A stretch of DNA of 64,000 bases from Oxalobacteraceae bacterium (GTDB lineage: Bacteria; Pseudomonadota; Gammaproteobacteria; Burkholderiales; Burkholderiaceae_D), in assembly GCA_013284265.1 (NCBI GenBank), contig JABTBR010000032.1:1-64000 (forward strand). The letters run 5' to 3'. The notes under the pieces were generated by a model. The model worked only from the letters and a program-made list of their open reading frames with translations, did not search any database and was not told the origin of the DNA. Made by a program: the position numbers and the translations under genes. Shown one piece after another: positions 29,780 through 37,811 of this stretch (its first letter is position 1; every line of letters begins with the position of its first letter).

Positions 29780-30232
29780 TCAGCGCAGCATGTCGATGTG
29801 CGCAATCCCGTCCTCGTCATACGGGGCGCTGATGGTGGCGAAGCCGAAACTGGCGTAGAAGGATTCCAGATGCGCCTGGGCGCCGATGCGGATGCGGTGG
29901 CCCGGATGCAGGCGCTCGGCATGGGCGATGCCCTGTTCCAGCAACTGGCGGCCAAGGCCCAGGCCGCGCGCGGCCTGCGTGGTCAGCACACGGCCCAGCG
30001 ACATTTCAGTGTAGCGCGCACCGGGCGCCAGGCAGCGCAGATAGGCCGCCAGTTCGCGCTTGCCGTCTTCGCTGCGCCAGGCCAGCAGGTGATGGGCGGC
30101 CGGATCGTCGCCATCCAGGTCCGGGTACAGGCATTGCTGCTCCAGCACGAAGACCTGCTGGCGCTGGCGCAGCAGTTCGTACAGGTCGGCGTTGGGGATG
30201 TCGTCAAATGCGAGCCATTGCCAGTCAATCAT
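29780..30232 (-). CDS. elaA: ElaA-type GNAT acetyltransferase
   Basis: About 150 residues. The N-terminus DLYELLRQRQQVFVLEQQCLYPDLDG is the ElaA signature. The acetyl-CoA-binding motif A reads GRVLTTQAARGLGLGRQLLEQG. The ATG at 30232 has GAGG five nt upstream; a GTG at 30238 is an alternative. The acceptor substrate is unknown. Confidence 0.85.
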   Translation of the reverse strand: MIDWQWLAFDDIPNADLYELLRQRQQVFVLEQQCLYPDLDGDDPAAHHLLAWRSEDGKRELAAYLRCLAPGARYTEMSLGRVLTTQAARGLGLGRQLLEQGIAHAERLHPGHRIRIGAQAHLESFYASFGFATISAPYDEDGIAHIDMLR

Positions 30233-30338
30233 GAACACCTCGTGGAAGTCGGAAGCGGTGATTGTACGGCAGGCGGGGGAGGGGTTGAAAACCCAGGGCG
30301 TAACTCTGGTAGTTAGCGGGCCGGGGGCTATGGCTTAA

Positions 30339-30402
30339 AACCCACGGCTTAAAGCTGGGGTCTGACCCGGCGGGTCAGACCCCGGAACTTTGCCGTGGGT
30401 TC
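30339..30402. repeat. Intergenic palindromic repeat, copy C
   Basis: Outer AACCCACGGC (30339) and GCCGTGGGTT (ends 30401), with a 27-nt hairpin core at 30357-30383 (GGGGTCTGACCC arms, differing from copies A and B by paired changes in both arms). A partial unit (AAACCCAGGGCGTAACTCTGG) precedes it at about 30,288. Compensatory arm changes argue that the hairpin itself is maintained. Confidence 0.8.
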
Positions 30403-30441
30403 CAATTGAAAAAAGCAGGGCGGCGCGGGGCCGCCAGACCA

Positions 30442-30867
30442 TTACACCAGGGTCAGGGTAACGTCGATGTTGCCGCGGGTGGCGTTCGAGTATGGGCAAA
30501 CGATGTGGGCAGCGGCGACCAGTTTCTCGGCGGTGGCTTTGTCCAGGCCTGGCAGCGAGATTTTCAGTTCGACTTCGATGCCGAAGCCGGTTTCGATGGC
30601 GCCGATACCGACCACGCCTTCAACCGATACGTCTGCCGGAACGGCGATCTTGTCGCGGCCACCGACGAATTTCATCGCGCCGATGAAGCAGGCCGAATAG
30701 CCGGCAGCGAACAGCTGCTCTGGATTGGTGCCTTCGGCACCGGCGCCGCCCAGTTCTTTCGGGGTGGTCAGTTTGACGTCCAGCACTTTGTCGGACGAGG
30801 TGGCACGGCCTTCGCGGCCGCCGGTTGCGGTGGAGCTTGCGCGGTACAGAACTTGTTGGATCGACAT
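30442..30867 (-). CDS. ohr: Organic hydroperoxide resistance protein Ohr
   Basis: A 141-residue OsmC/Ohr-family thiol peroxidase. The two redox cysteines are in [10 protein letters not shown] and [12 protein letters not shown], and the N-terminus ([23 protein letters not shown]) is Ohr-like. It reduces organic hydroperoxides in the cytoplasm. A Shine-Dalgarno AAGGA precedes the ATG. The usual OhrR/MarR-type regulator is not next to it; the accessory island begins about 200 bp upstream. Confidence 0.92.
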   Translation of the reverse strand: MSIQQVLYRASSTATGGREGRATSSDKVLDVKLTTPKELGGAGAEGTNPEQLFAAGYSACFIGAMKFVGGRDKIAVPADVSVEGVVGIGAIETGFGIEVELKISLPGLDKATAEKLVAAAHIVCPYSNATRGNIDVTLTLV

Positions 30868-30914
30868 GATGAATTCCTTTAATGTGAGTGAAGATCAGCT
30901 ATCAAACTGATAGT

Positions 30915-31042
30915 ATCGTTAACGATTGAATCGCTTGCTACTTACAAAAGCCAGGGACTGCTGCTACTAATCCTGCTGAACCCGGTATTCGCCGCGTCCA
31001 TGTACACACTATAAATCGTGCGCAATTGAATAGCAAGCGATT
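30915..31042. promoter_or_regulatory. Candidate operator region upstream of ohr
   Basis: Contains a perfect 12-bp palindrome ATCGTTAACGAT (30915-30926). It also holds a 12-bp inverted repeat: AATCGCTTGCTA at 30929-30940 and TAGCAAGCGATT at 31031-31042, the second next to CAATTGAA. This layout fits operator sites for a MarR/OhrR-type repressor in the promoter region of ohr. The regulator identity is inferred; none is encoded beside it. Confidence 0.4.
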
Positions 31043-31097
31043 TATATAAAAAAGCCGGGACGGTGTTCGACCCAGCTGACGTGTTCCTTTGAAAAAT

Positions 31098-31133
31098 AGT
31101 CGAAAACAACGAAATATAGACGAAAACAATGAA
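31098..31133. repeat. Tandem 16-bp repeats at the left edge of the Tn7-like element
   Basis: AGTCGAAAACAACGAA (31098-31113) and AGACGAAAACAATGAA (31118-31133) are near-identical direct repeats with a 20-bp period. The tniQ start codon lies in the second. They could be transposase-binding sites of the left end or an operator for tniQ. A related TATAGAGGAATGAAAAC string occurs inverted at about 40,950-40,970 beyond tnsA, which is only weak support for an end sequence. Confidence 0.4.
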
Positions 31134-32172
31134 TAATATTCAAGAACAGTGGCTGGCAGATCCAGTACGTAAGGCAGCGGACGAAGGCCCAGATCAGCTT
31201 AGTCTTGTACCTGGGCCGGTCCTCGATTGGTTGCCTGGGGAGAGTCTCTACAGTCTGCTTGCGAGGAATCACTACTTTCGCGGTCATCGAGACCCATCAC
31301 ACACGGTTTGTGCGTTTTTTGGAACACTCACAGGCAAGAGTCATCAGAAAGATATGACTGAAATCGACGTGTTCGTAGCGCGGACAGGAGGGGCCCTGGG
31401 TGCAGCTCGGCAGGTGCTGGAAGAGCGAACGCTGCTGCGTTTCTACAGGATATTTATGGAGGGATATGAAAATACTCTTCTCGAACCTGGCCGACTATCC
31501 ACAGACTCAATACTAAAATTTCCAACGGGACTCCAGACTGGGCGATTCAGGACTAAGCATCCGCTGAAAGGTTGTTCCGCTTGCCTCGAACGGGACGCGA
31601 GGCAGATCGGTTTCCAGTACTGGCGATTAGTTCATCAGTTCCCAGGCTTGTGGGTGTGCTTGGAGCATGATCGTGCCCTGCAGGAGATTCAGATTAAACC
31701 CAAAGCCCAGCAGAAATTCTTGTGGCAAACCCCTGCAGTTGAGCGCTTGCTGCCAGTTTCGTGCGCTGTGGCTGGCAAGGAGGGACTTTCGAAGTTCAGA
31801 AGTCTGGCGCAATTGATTGTCTCGATCACATCGGACAAGGAGCAGGGGATCAGATATCTAACAGAAGCAAGAGGACGCTTCTGTCGTTATCTAAGTGATG
31901 CTGGTTTTGTTTTGCCGTCGGGACCTCTGAGGTCGGTATACAAGAATCAGGTTGCCGATCTCTGCGTTAGCTTCGTTGAGTTCGTCTATGAATTCCGCAG
32001 GCATCCTGAATTCAAAGCTCTCCCGGAAAATGCCGTTGCAGCGTTCCGTCTTTTGTCACGCTATGTGAACGGTAGGAGTGTAGTTCGACCTTTAGAAAGG
32101 GTCGTGATCACTGCTTGGCTTGAACAGCTGACTTTGCCGAATGGTCTGTCGATATATTCATACAAAAGGTAA
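31129..32172 (+). CDS. tniQ: TniQ family transposition protein (first copy)
   Basis: A 347-residue protein. The N-terminal TniQ motif LPGESLYSLLARNHYF (about residues 36-51) is followed by a zinc-finger-like CSACLERDARQIGFQYWR and HQFPGLWVCLEHDRAL, the classic TniQ/TnsD sequence. In Tn7-like elements TniQ/TnsD binds the target site and recruits TnsC. It starts inside the left-edge repeats and reads inward. It differs clearly from the second TniQ at 35,113. Confidence 0.8.
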   Translation: MNNIQEQWLADPVRKAADEGPDQLSLVPGPVLDWLPGESLYSLLARNHYFRGHRDPSHTVCAFFGTLTGKSHQKDMTEIDVFVARTGGALGAARQVLEERTLLRFYRIFMEGYENTLLEPGRLSTDSILKFPTGLQTGRFRTKHPLKGCSACLERDARQIGFQYWRLVHQFPGLWVCLEHDRALQEIQIKPKAQQKFLWQTPAVERLLPVSCAVAGKEGLSKFRSLAQLIVSITSDKEQGIRYLTEARGRFCRYLSDAGFVLPSGPLRSVYKNQVADLCVSFVEFVYEFRRHPEFKALPENAVAAFRLLSRYVNGRSVVRPLERVVITAWLEQLTLPNGLSIYSYKR

Positions 32173-32449
32173 AAAATATCCAACGGTATCAAACGACGTC
32201 AAACCCCTAACAACGAAGGTGTTATTTACCAGGAAGAAGGACCGCACATGGCCGACCATCCCGTATAACCATAAGGCACCGCCAACTTCGTACCTAGATT
32301 GTTCTCGGCCATTAAGAGTCGTTGCAAAAGGCCCGCGTTGGGGTTACCCCGCCATCCTAGCAACCTCGAACAAGGCTGCGGACGGCTAACTTCATCAAAC
32401 CGGCAGCGGTTGTGTGATAATCCACGTACAAAACGAACGAAGTGAGCGG

Positions 32450-34912
32450 ATGACCGATCAGCAGACCAGGAACAACCATTACGTGCCGCAGTGGTACCAG
32501 CGCGGTTTTCTTGCTCCCGGCCACTCTCGCCTCTTTCATCTCAACTTGGACCCGGATCGCAAGACGCTTTCCGATGGCAGGCAAGTGCCGCGTACTGCGC
32601 TTCATGAATGGGGCACGAAGAACTGCTTCGTCGAATACGACCTGTACACCACCCATTTCGGTCCGATCGTCAACGACGAAGTCGAGAAGTACTTGTTTGG
32701 TGCCATCGACGACCAAGGGGCGAGAGCAGTCCGCGCCTTCGCGCTCGGGAATCACTCCGACGTGCACGAGTCTTTCCAGGACTTCTTCGAGCAGATGGCA
32801 GCGCAGAAGCTGCGCACGCCCAAGGGCCTGGACTGGATCCGCTCGTGCTACGGTACTCTGGGCCAAGTCGACCTGATGGTCGAGATGCAGGCTCTGCGCC
32901 TGATGCATTGCACTATGTGGGTCGAAGGCGTGCGAGAGATCGTATCGGCGCACGACTCGGATGTGAAGTTCATCCTGACGGACCACCCGGTGACGGTCTA
33001 CAACGCGGCGGCGGATCCCACGTCCGAGCAGTGCACCTACCCTCAGGATCCACTGGTAGCGGCGGTGGGCTCTCAGACTGTGTTCGTGCTGGACGCCAAC
33101 ACCTGCCTGATTCTCACGCACCTGGAATATGCTAAGGAGCCGGATCAACTAGACCTGACGCGGCTGCGCACGAACGCCCGACACTTGGGCGCGGGCATGA
33201 CGCGCACAGACAACTTCATCCGAGACCGGCGACTGAGCCGGGAAGAGGTGATTGCGATCAACCACCTGCTCAAGTCGCGGGCGAAACGTTACATCGCGGC
33301 CGCCGACAAGACCTGGCTCTACCCGGAGCAGGAGTTCAACGGCTCATGGGCGCAGATCGCCAAGGTGCTACTTCCTAAGGCCGATCTTTGGCGCTTTGGC
33401 GGGGAGATCTATGTCGGCTACAAGGACGGCACGTCTGGCTACTGGGACGAGCATGGCCGTACGTCCAAGGCCCATGAGTTCCTCACCCGTAAGCACCCCA
33501 GTAAGAACATCGGGGCCAACGACTTCTGCGGATGCGGCAGCGCCTACGCGTTCAAGGACTGCTGCCAGCAGCTGCCAGTCCCGGATCGCCCATCGTGGGA
33601 GGTCTACGGCCTGCGCGAGCGCAACCTGATGTTCTGCAACGCAGTTAAGGGCATACTGGGGCTGTCTGACGGGGCGTCCTGGGAGGACGTGCGCCGCAAC
33701 CTGAGCGACGAGCAGGTCAAGCGTATCCATAGCGCGTTTGCGAGCCTGTGGCCCGAAGACACCGATCTGGCCTCCCTGCTACCAAGGCCTAACCCGAAAG
33801 TCCTGCGCTCGGTCTACATGGGCTTCAGCGATCCGCGCACCGTCGAGGCGGCGGTGCTGGGCTGGCTGCCGTTTGTCGATGAGATTGTGCTCGTGAATCC
33901 ATTCTTCCTGGGCACGCGCATGAAGCCCGAGTTCAGCCCCATCGAGTCGCCCACCGGCCACAAGATGCAGACGCTCAAGAACGTCATGCTGCTCCTGGTG
34001 CTTGAGCCGTTTATCCGCTCCGGTCTCGTGCATCTGGTGCCCGATCCCGGCGAGGTCAGTGCCCAGCTCGGCCATCATGTCCGGGAAGTGCTCACGCGGC
34101 GCACCGACGGATGGAAGCCCCCTAAGGGCGGCGGCTTGCACCACTTCCTGAAACTCGCGGAAGAGGAAAAGCAGCGCGTCATCTGCATGCTGCCAGAGGC
34201 GTATCAGAGGCGCTTCATTGCCGACCACATGCCAGAGGCAGGCGCCGAGATGACGGATCGGCTAATCGCGTACTTCAAGCGCCAAGCCGAGGCCGATCCC
34301 TACACGCTGCTGCAGCCGCTTCCCGCAGGCAAGGACGGTGCGCAGAACCAGATCTTCAAGGGACTGAGTCTGGAAGCGGCTCTGTATGTGGCTTCGCTGA
34401 CTGGTTCGATTATCCACGTTGACACGGAGGTGCAATGGGCGCAGCTTCTGAAGGACGCTCAACCTGGTGACGCACCGTCGCAGTCCACATGGGAGCCCGT
34501 GCGACAAGCCTTGGGCGAGATCTCGTTCCCGGTGGAACTCAACTCGCAGCTGGTGGCGGAACGTATCGCTAGCGGCGACCGCCCGCCGATCCGGTCGCTG
34601 TTGCGGCGGCTGGCCGAATCGGTCTCTACCCCGGGAGGCAGGTCCGACCCCAGCGTGCTGGCCACGCATATGCGCCAAGCGCGCGGCAAGGTCGAGCGGA
34701 CGAGGAAACGCGCGGGCGACAGTACCCTTCTCCCCGCACGCCTGGAGCTGCACGTGCCACCGACGGGATTTGCCCGTCACGAGGTGCAGCGGCTGCTAGT
34801 AATGTTTGCCGGCGTGACCCGACCTCGGTCCATTCCGTACGCGCTGCGCTTGGTGTTCGACGAGTCGGAGGATGACGGCATCACCGGTTCACGCGTCGGG
34901 TCGCGTCGCTAA
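32450..34912 (+). CDS. DUF4238/SEC-C motif protein, large cargo protein
   Basis: About 820 residues. Residues 9-30 (NHYVPQWYQRGF) and the following ~260 residues match the DUF4238 pattern, including FILTDHPVTVYN. A SEC-C zinc motif follows at 357-372 (NDFCGCGSAYAFKDCC). Residues 390-820 have no recognised domain; they include LPFVDEIVLVNPFFLGTRM and FKGLSLEAALYVASLTGSIIHVDTEV. The gene is visibly richer in G+C than the tniQ genes around it, which suggests separate origin. It sits as cargo in a Tn7-like element, where defence genes are common; a defence role is inference. The ATG at 32450 starts the family N-terminus. Confidence 0.75.
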   Translation: MTDQQTRNNHYVPQWYQRGFLAPGHSRLFHLNLDPDRKTLSDGRQVPRTALHEWGTKNCFVEYDLYTTHFGPIVNDEVEKYLFGAIDDQGARAVRAFALGNHSDVHESFQDFFEQMAAQKLRTPKGLDWIRSCYGTLGQVDLMVEMQALRLMHCTMWVEGVREIVSAHDSDVKFILTDHPVTVYNAAADPTSEQCTYPQDPLVAAVGSQTVFVLDANTCLILTHLEYAKEPDQLDLTRLRTNARHLGAGMTRTDNFIRDRRLSREEVIAINHLLKSRAKRYIAAADKTWLYPEQEFNGSWAQIAKVLLPKADLWRFGGEIYVGYKDGTSGYWDEHGRTSKAHEFLTRKHPSKNIGANDFCGCGSAYAFKDCCQQLPVPDRPSWEVYGLRERNLMFCNAVKGILGLSDGASWEDVRRNLSDEQVKRIHSAFASLWPEDTDLASLLPRPNPKVLRSVYMGFSDPRTVEAAVLGWLPFVDEIVLVNPFFLGTRMKPEFSPIESPTGHKMQTLKNVMLLLVLEPFIRSGLVHLVPDPGEVSAQLGHHVREVLTRRTDGWKPPKGGGLHHFLKLAEEEKQRVICMLPEAYQRRFIADHMPEAGAEMTDRLIAYFKRQAEADPYTLLQPLPAGKDGAQNQIFKGLSLEAALYVASLTGSIIHVDTEVQWAQLLKDAQPGDAPSQSTWEPVRQALGEISFPVELNSQLVAERIASGDRPPIRSLLRRLAESVSTPGGRSDPSVLATHMRQARGKVERTRKRAGDSTLLPARLELHVPPTGFARHEVQRLLVMFAGVTRPRSIPYALRLVFDESEDDGITGSRVGSRR

Positions 34913-34965
34913 AGTCCATGCCACACCGGAAAACAACAAGAGTGAGAACAGATGGCTGCGACTTA

Positions 34966-35001
34966 TGAGAATAAGTGGCGGCAGTGACGAGAATATTCAG
35001 C
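34966..35001 (+). repeat. Isolated end-like repeat behind the DUF4238 gene
   Basis: AGAATAAGTGGC followed by GACGAGAATATTCAGC matches the right-hand end of the repeat-bounded STAND cassette (AGAATCGGTGGC ... GACGAGAATACGCA, about 50,947-50,978) at about 21 of 28 positions and in the same orientation. It lies 54 bp after the DUF4238/SEC-C gene. No matching inverted left end was found between 32,173 and 32,449. Confidence 0.45.
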
Positions 35002-35112
35002 CATGATTCGCTCAGCACTATAATGACAGTGCTGCAAGGAGGTGGGCGCTCCACTTCTTATCGATGCGATTGTTCACGAGGGTGAAGTAGCATCCTCTTT
35101 TCTGAGCGAATT

Positions 35113-36552
35113 TTGTTCTGGCATCATGCACCGTTGGAGCATTTGAAGCGCTATTTACCTGCCACCGAACGGACTTACAAATTGTTCTTCCCATCGCCAT
35201 TTCCGGACGAGTTCCATGCTGGATACTTTGGCCGCCTTGCTGAACTTAATGGTCTGCCCAAAGATCGCATCAAAGCCATGAAAGTGCTGAAGGCAATCGC
35301 CCCTTCGGAATATTTTCCTGATGGTTATGAGCCGCAAATGATCCAAATGCTGGCATTTGCGGCCGCTATGACGTTGCCGGATTTCGTGAGGGGGCATACT
35401 TTGCTTCCCTATCGGCGCGCAATTGCTTCCCATAAGGAGACGCTCCTGCACGGTGATCCAAGCGACCTGCAGATGCTTCGCTTCGCAGCAACACGGGTCG
35501 CTCGCGAAGGAGCGTATTTTTGTGCCAATTGCATAAACGAGGATATAAAAAAAGGTGGTATGAGCTATTGGCGGCGCTCCCATCAGATTCCGGGACTGCT
35601 CATCTGCTCAGCGCACGGCACCGCCCTGCGATACATGGAGACTGAGGCCGCATTTAGGATGGCACCTTCTCAGTGTATGCCTGTCAGCCTACCTATTGAC
35701 GAAGAATGGGCTATACAAAGTCATGCTAACCCGCTGGTAGCCAAATTCATCGAGTTATCTCTAGCTCTTGCTAGCTCGGACAAGCCGCTGCCGATCAAAC
35801 CTGTGCGTCAAGCGCTGGTCCAGATAGCCAGACAGAAAGGAATTTCTGTCTACGCTAAATCAAGTAAGGAACTGCTTAGCGACCGTATTGTGGCCCACTT
35901 CCCGCAACGGTGGCTGGAGTCAGTATTTCCAGGTATAACGGCGAAGCACTCTGGCGAAATGCTGCACCAGATTGACGGTGTCCTATACCTTTCTACTTGC
36001 TCATCAACAGTCGCGGCATACCTGTTGGCCATCTGTATGCTATTTGACTCAAATGAGCAGGCTTTGGAGGCACTTGCCTCAATCGGCCCCGAGACGGTGC
36101 TGAACACTCGTGTCTGTGTTCCGAGGGCACAGCTTGATTTTGAGAGCCTGCTGGTGGACTACGTAGAATTCAAGGGAAGTCACGCGGCAGTAGCGCGGAA
36201 ACGTAAAATGCCGACTATTACTCTTACCCAACAGCTTCGAAATTTAGGGCTACCAAACCTCACATTGTCGGGAAGCCGCCGGGGATCGTTATTGGACGCT
36301 GCTTATAACTTCTTTATTCATGGCTTGCCAATGGCCGAGAGTGCCAAGCGAGCAAATGTGATGCTGGCAGATTTGGAGCGTATCGTACGCTACGCTGGCG
36401 TGGAACTCATCGCCTCCCTTAAGCAGATGTCACCTACAGCGTTACAGTCAAAGTCCACCGCAAGGCTTGGAAAAGGTCAGCTCCCGCATCGAATGAGCTT
36501 CGCATTGCGCGTCGGCGATTGCATTGAGGATCCTGCCAAGAAGGCCGCATGA
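35113..36552 (+). CDS. tniQ: TniQ/TnsD-like target-selection protein (second copy)
   Basis: About 479 residues. TniQ core: PSPFPDEFHAGYFGRLAELNG, then a zinc-binding stretch FCANCINEDIKKGGMSYWRRSHQIPGLLICSAHG at about residues 137-172. The longer C-terminal half resembles TnsD-type DNA-binding extensions (KMPTITLTQQLRNLGLPN). No ATG lies near the N-terminus; the frame opens after a stop at 35083 and TTG at 35113 is one candidate, so the start is uncertain. Its stop abuts the tnsC stop tail to tail, an unusual orientation since Tn7-type genes normally run in one direction. Confidence 0.75.
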   Translation: MFWHHAPLEHLKRYLPATERTYKLFFPSPFPDEFHAGYFGRLAELNGLPKDRIKAMKVLKAIAPSEYFPDGYEPQMIQMLAFAAAMTLPDFVRGHTLLPYRRAIASHKETLLHGDPSDLQMLRFAATRVAREGAYFCANCINEDIKKGGMSYWRRSHQIPGLLICSAHGTALRYMETEAAFRMAPSQCMPVSLPIDEEWAIQSHANPLVAKFIELSLALASSDKPLPIKPVRQALVQIARQKGISVYAKSSKELLSDRIVAHFPQRWLESVFPGITAKHSGEMLHQIDGVLYLSTCSSTVAAYLLAICMLFDSNEQALEALASIGPETVLNTRVCVPRAQLDFESLLVDYVEFKGSHAAVARKRKMPTITLTQQLRNLGLPNLTLSGSRRGSLLDAAYNFFIHGLPMAESAKRANVMLADLERIVRYAGVELIASLKQMSPTALQSKSTARLGKGQLPHRMSFALRVGDCIEDPAKKAA

Positions 36553-37803
36553 TCATCGTTGCCATATTGACGCCCAGAATGCATCATCCTGATACGCCAA
36601 GTCGCTAAAGCGTCGCATCTGTACAGGATCGCGCGAGCGCAGTGCTTTGATTGCTGGCCCTAACGGTGCGAGATAAGTATCGGCCGCCTTCTTGAAGTCG
36701 GTGATTCGCAACTCATCACTTTTCGTTCGCTCGAAAGCGATACGATGGGCCGCTACCCAAAGGGCGATAATGATGCGAAAAATTCCCCCGGAAAGCTCTA
36801 GAATTAACTCTGCGAATGAGTCATTGAGTTCAAGTGGTTTTGCGACGAACTGATAGCGCATCAATTCCGGTAGCAGCAGCCTTCTAAAATCAGATTCATT
36901 GGGGTCTTCGAAATGCCGAAACTGATGCGCTCCACCGGTAGTGAATCGTTGCGTGGTAGCTAGGCGTTTGGTTAGAGCGTACATCCCATCGGGAGTGCCG
37001 GAGTATGCTAACGCGAACCGACCAGTGTTGTACATATTAAAAAAAAATTTTAGGCACTCGTCTTCGACAATCGATAATTCGATTTCGTCCTCGTTCTTCG
37101 TCTTGTTTCGGCGCTTTGCCAACGCCGGAAGCCGGAACAGATTCTGAATTTCGTCTAGATGCAGCAATCCCAGAAATTGCGCAGATGCAGCCTGCTGCCA
37201 TTCTTCCAGCATGACTGATCCTTTACGACGGTTCAATCCTAGTAAGTGTTCGAAGCGACTCGATTTGCAAAGCCTATTCCATTCATACATCAATGTAGAC
37301 GCCAGATCTGCCGAGCGCCCCGACGCCGGCACATCGCATGACATCCAGACTACTTGTTTCAATGGGCGGGAAGCCTGCGGAAAAGATTCGTGGAAAATGA
37401 CCTGCTCATAAGTACTTAGGGTATTGCGGATCGCCGATGTCTTCCCTGTCCCGGGCAGGCCCGTGATGAGTGCTGACATGGCTGGAGGCTTTGGCCTCGC
37501 GCCGAAGCCTTCTCCTCTTAGCGACGACCAAGTCGAAGGTTGCTGAGGGTCTAGGTGGTGGTAATTGCTGCGGATCATCAAGTCGAAAGTATCAGCGAGT
37601 TTAGCCTCCTCTCGGGATACGACATGGAGTTCGCGAAGCATTTGTAGGTGATGCAATCGAATGTGCCGAGGAATGTTTGCGACGTCCTCCGGCATCCTTG
37701 GCAAATAAGTCAGCACGTCAAGAGCCTCTTGCGGGGATAGGATTGGACGCATTCGGTCAATCAGCAGATTTCCGGTATATGGATTAATGTATTGGGTAGT
37801 CAA
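36553..37803 (-). CDS. tnsC: TnsC/TniB-like AAA+ transposition ATPase
   Basis: A 416-residue ATPase with Walker A GLPGTGKTS (115-123) and Walker B LLHLDEIQNL (213-222). A sensor-like YSGTPDG and a TnsC-type helical C-terminus follow. It links target recognition by TniQ/TnsD to the transposase. The gene begins 8 bp after the tnsB stop in the order tnsA-tnsB-tnsC, an operon typical of Tn7-like elements. Confidence 0.87.
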   Translation of the reverse strand: MTTQYINPYTGNLLIDRMRPILSPQEALDVLTYLPRMPEDVANIPRHIRLHHLQMLRELHVVSREEAKLADTFDLMIRSNYHHLDPQQPSTWSSLRGEGFGARPKPPAMSALITGLPGTGKTSAIRNTLSTYEQVIFHESFPQASRPLKQVVWMSCDVPASGRSADLASTLMYEWNRLCKSSRFEHLLGLNRRKGSVMLEEWQQAASAQFLGLLHLDEIQNLFRLPALAKRRNKTKNEDEIELSIVEDECLKFFFNMYNTGRFALAYSGTPDGMYALTKRLATTQRFTTGGAHQFRHFEDPNESDFRRLLLPELMRYQFVAKPLELNDSFAELILELSGGIFRIIIALWVAAHRIAFERTKSDELRITDFKKAADTYLAPLGPAIKALRSRDPVQMRRFSDLAYQDDAFWASIWQR

Positions 37804-37811
37804 ATCCTCTC

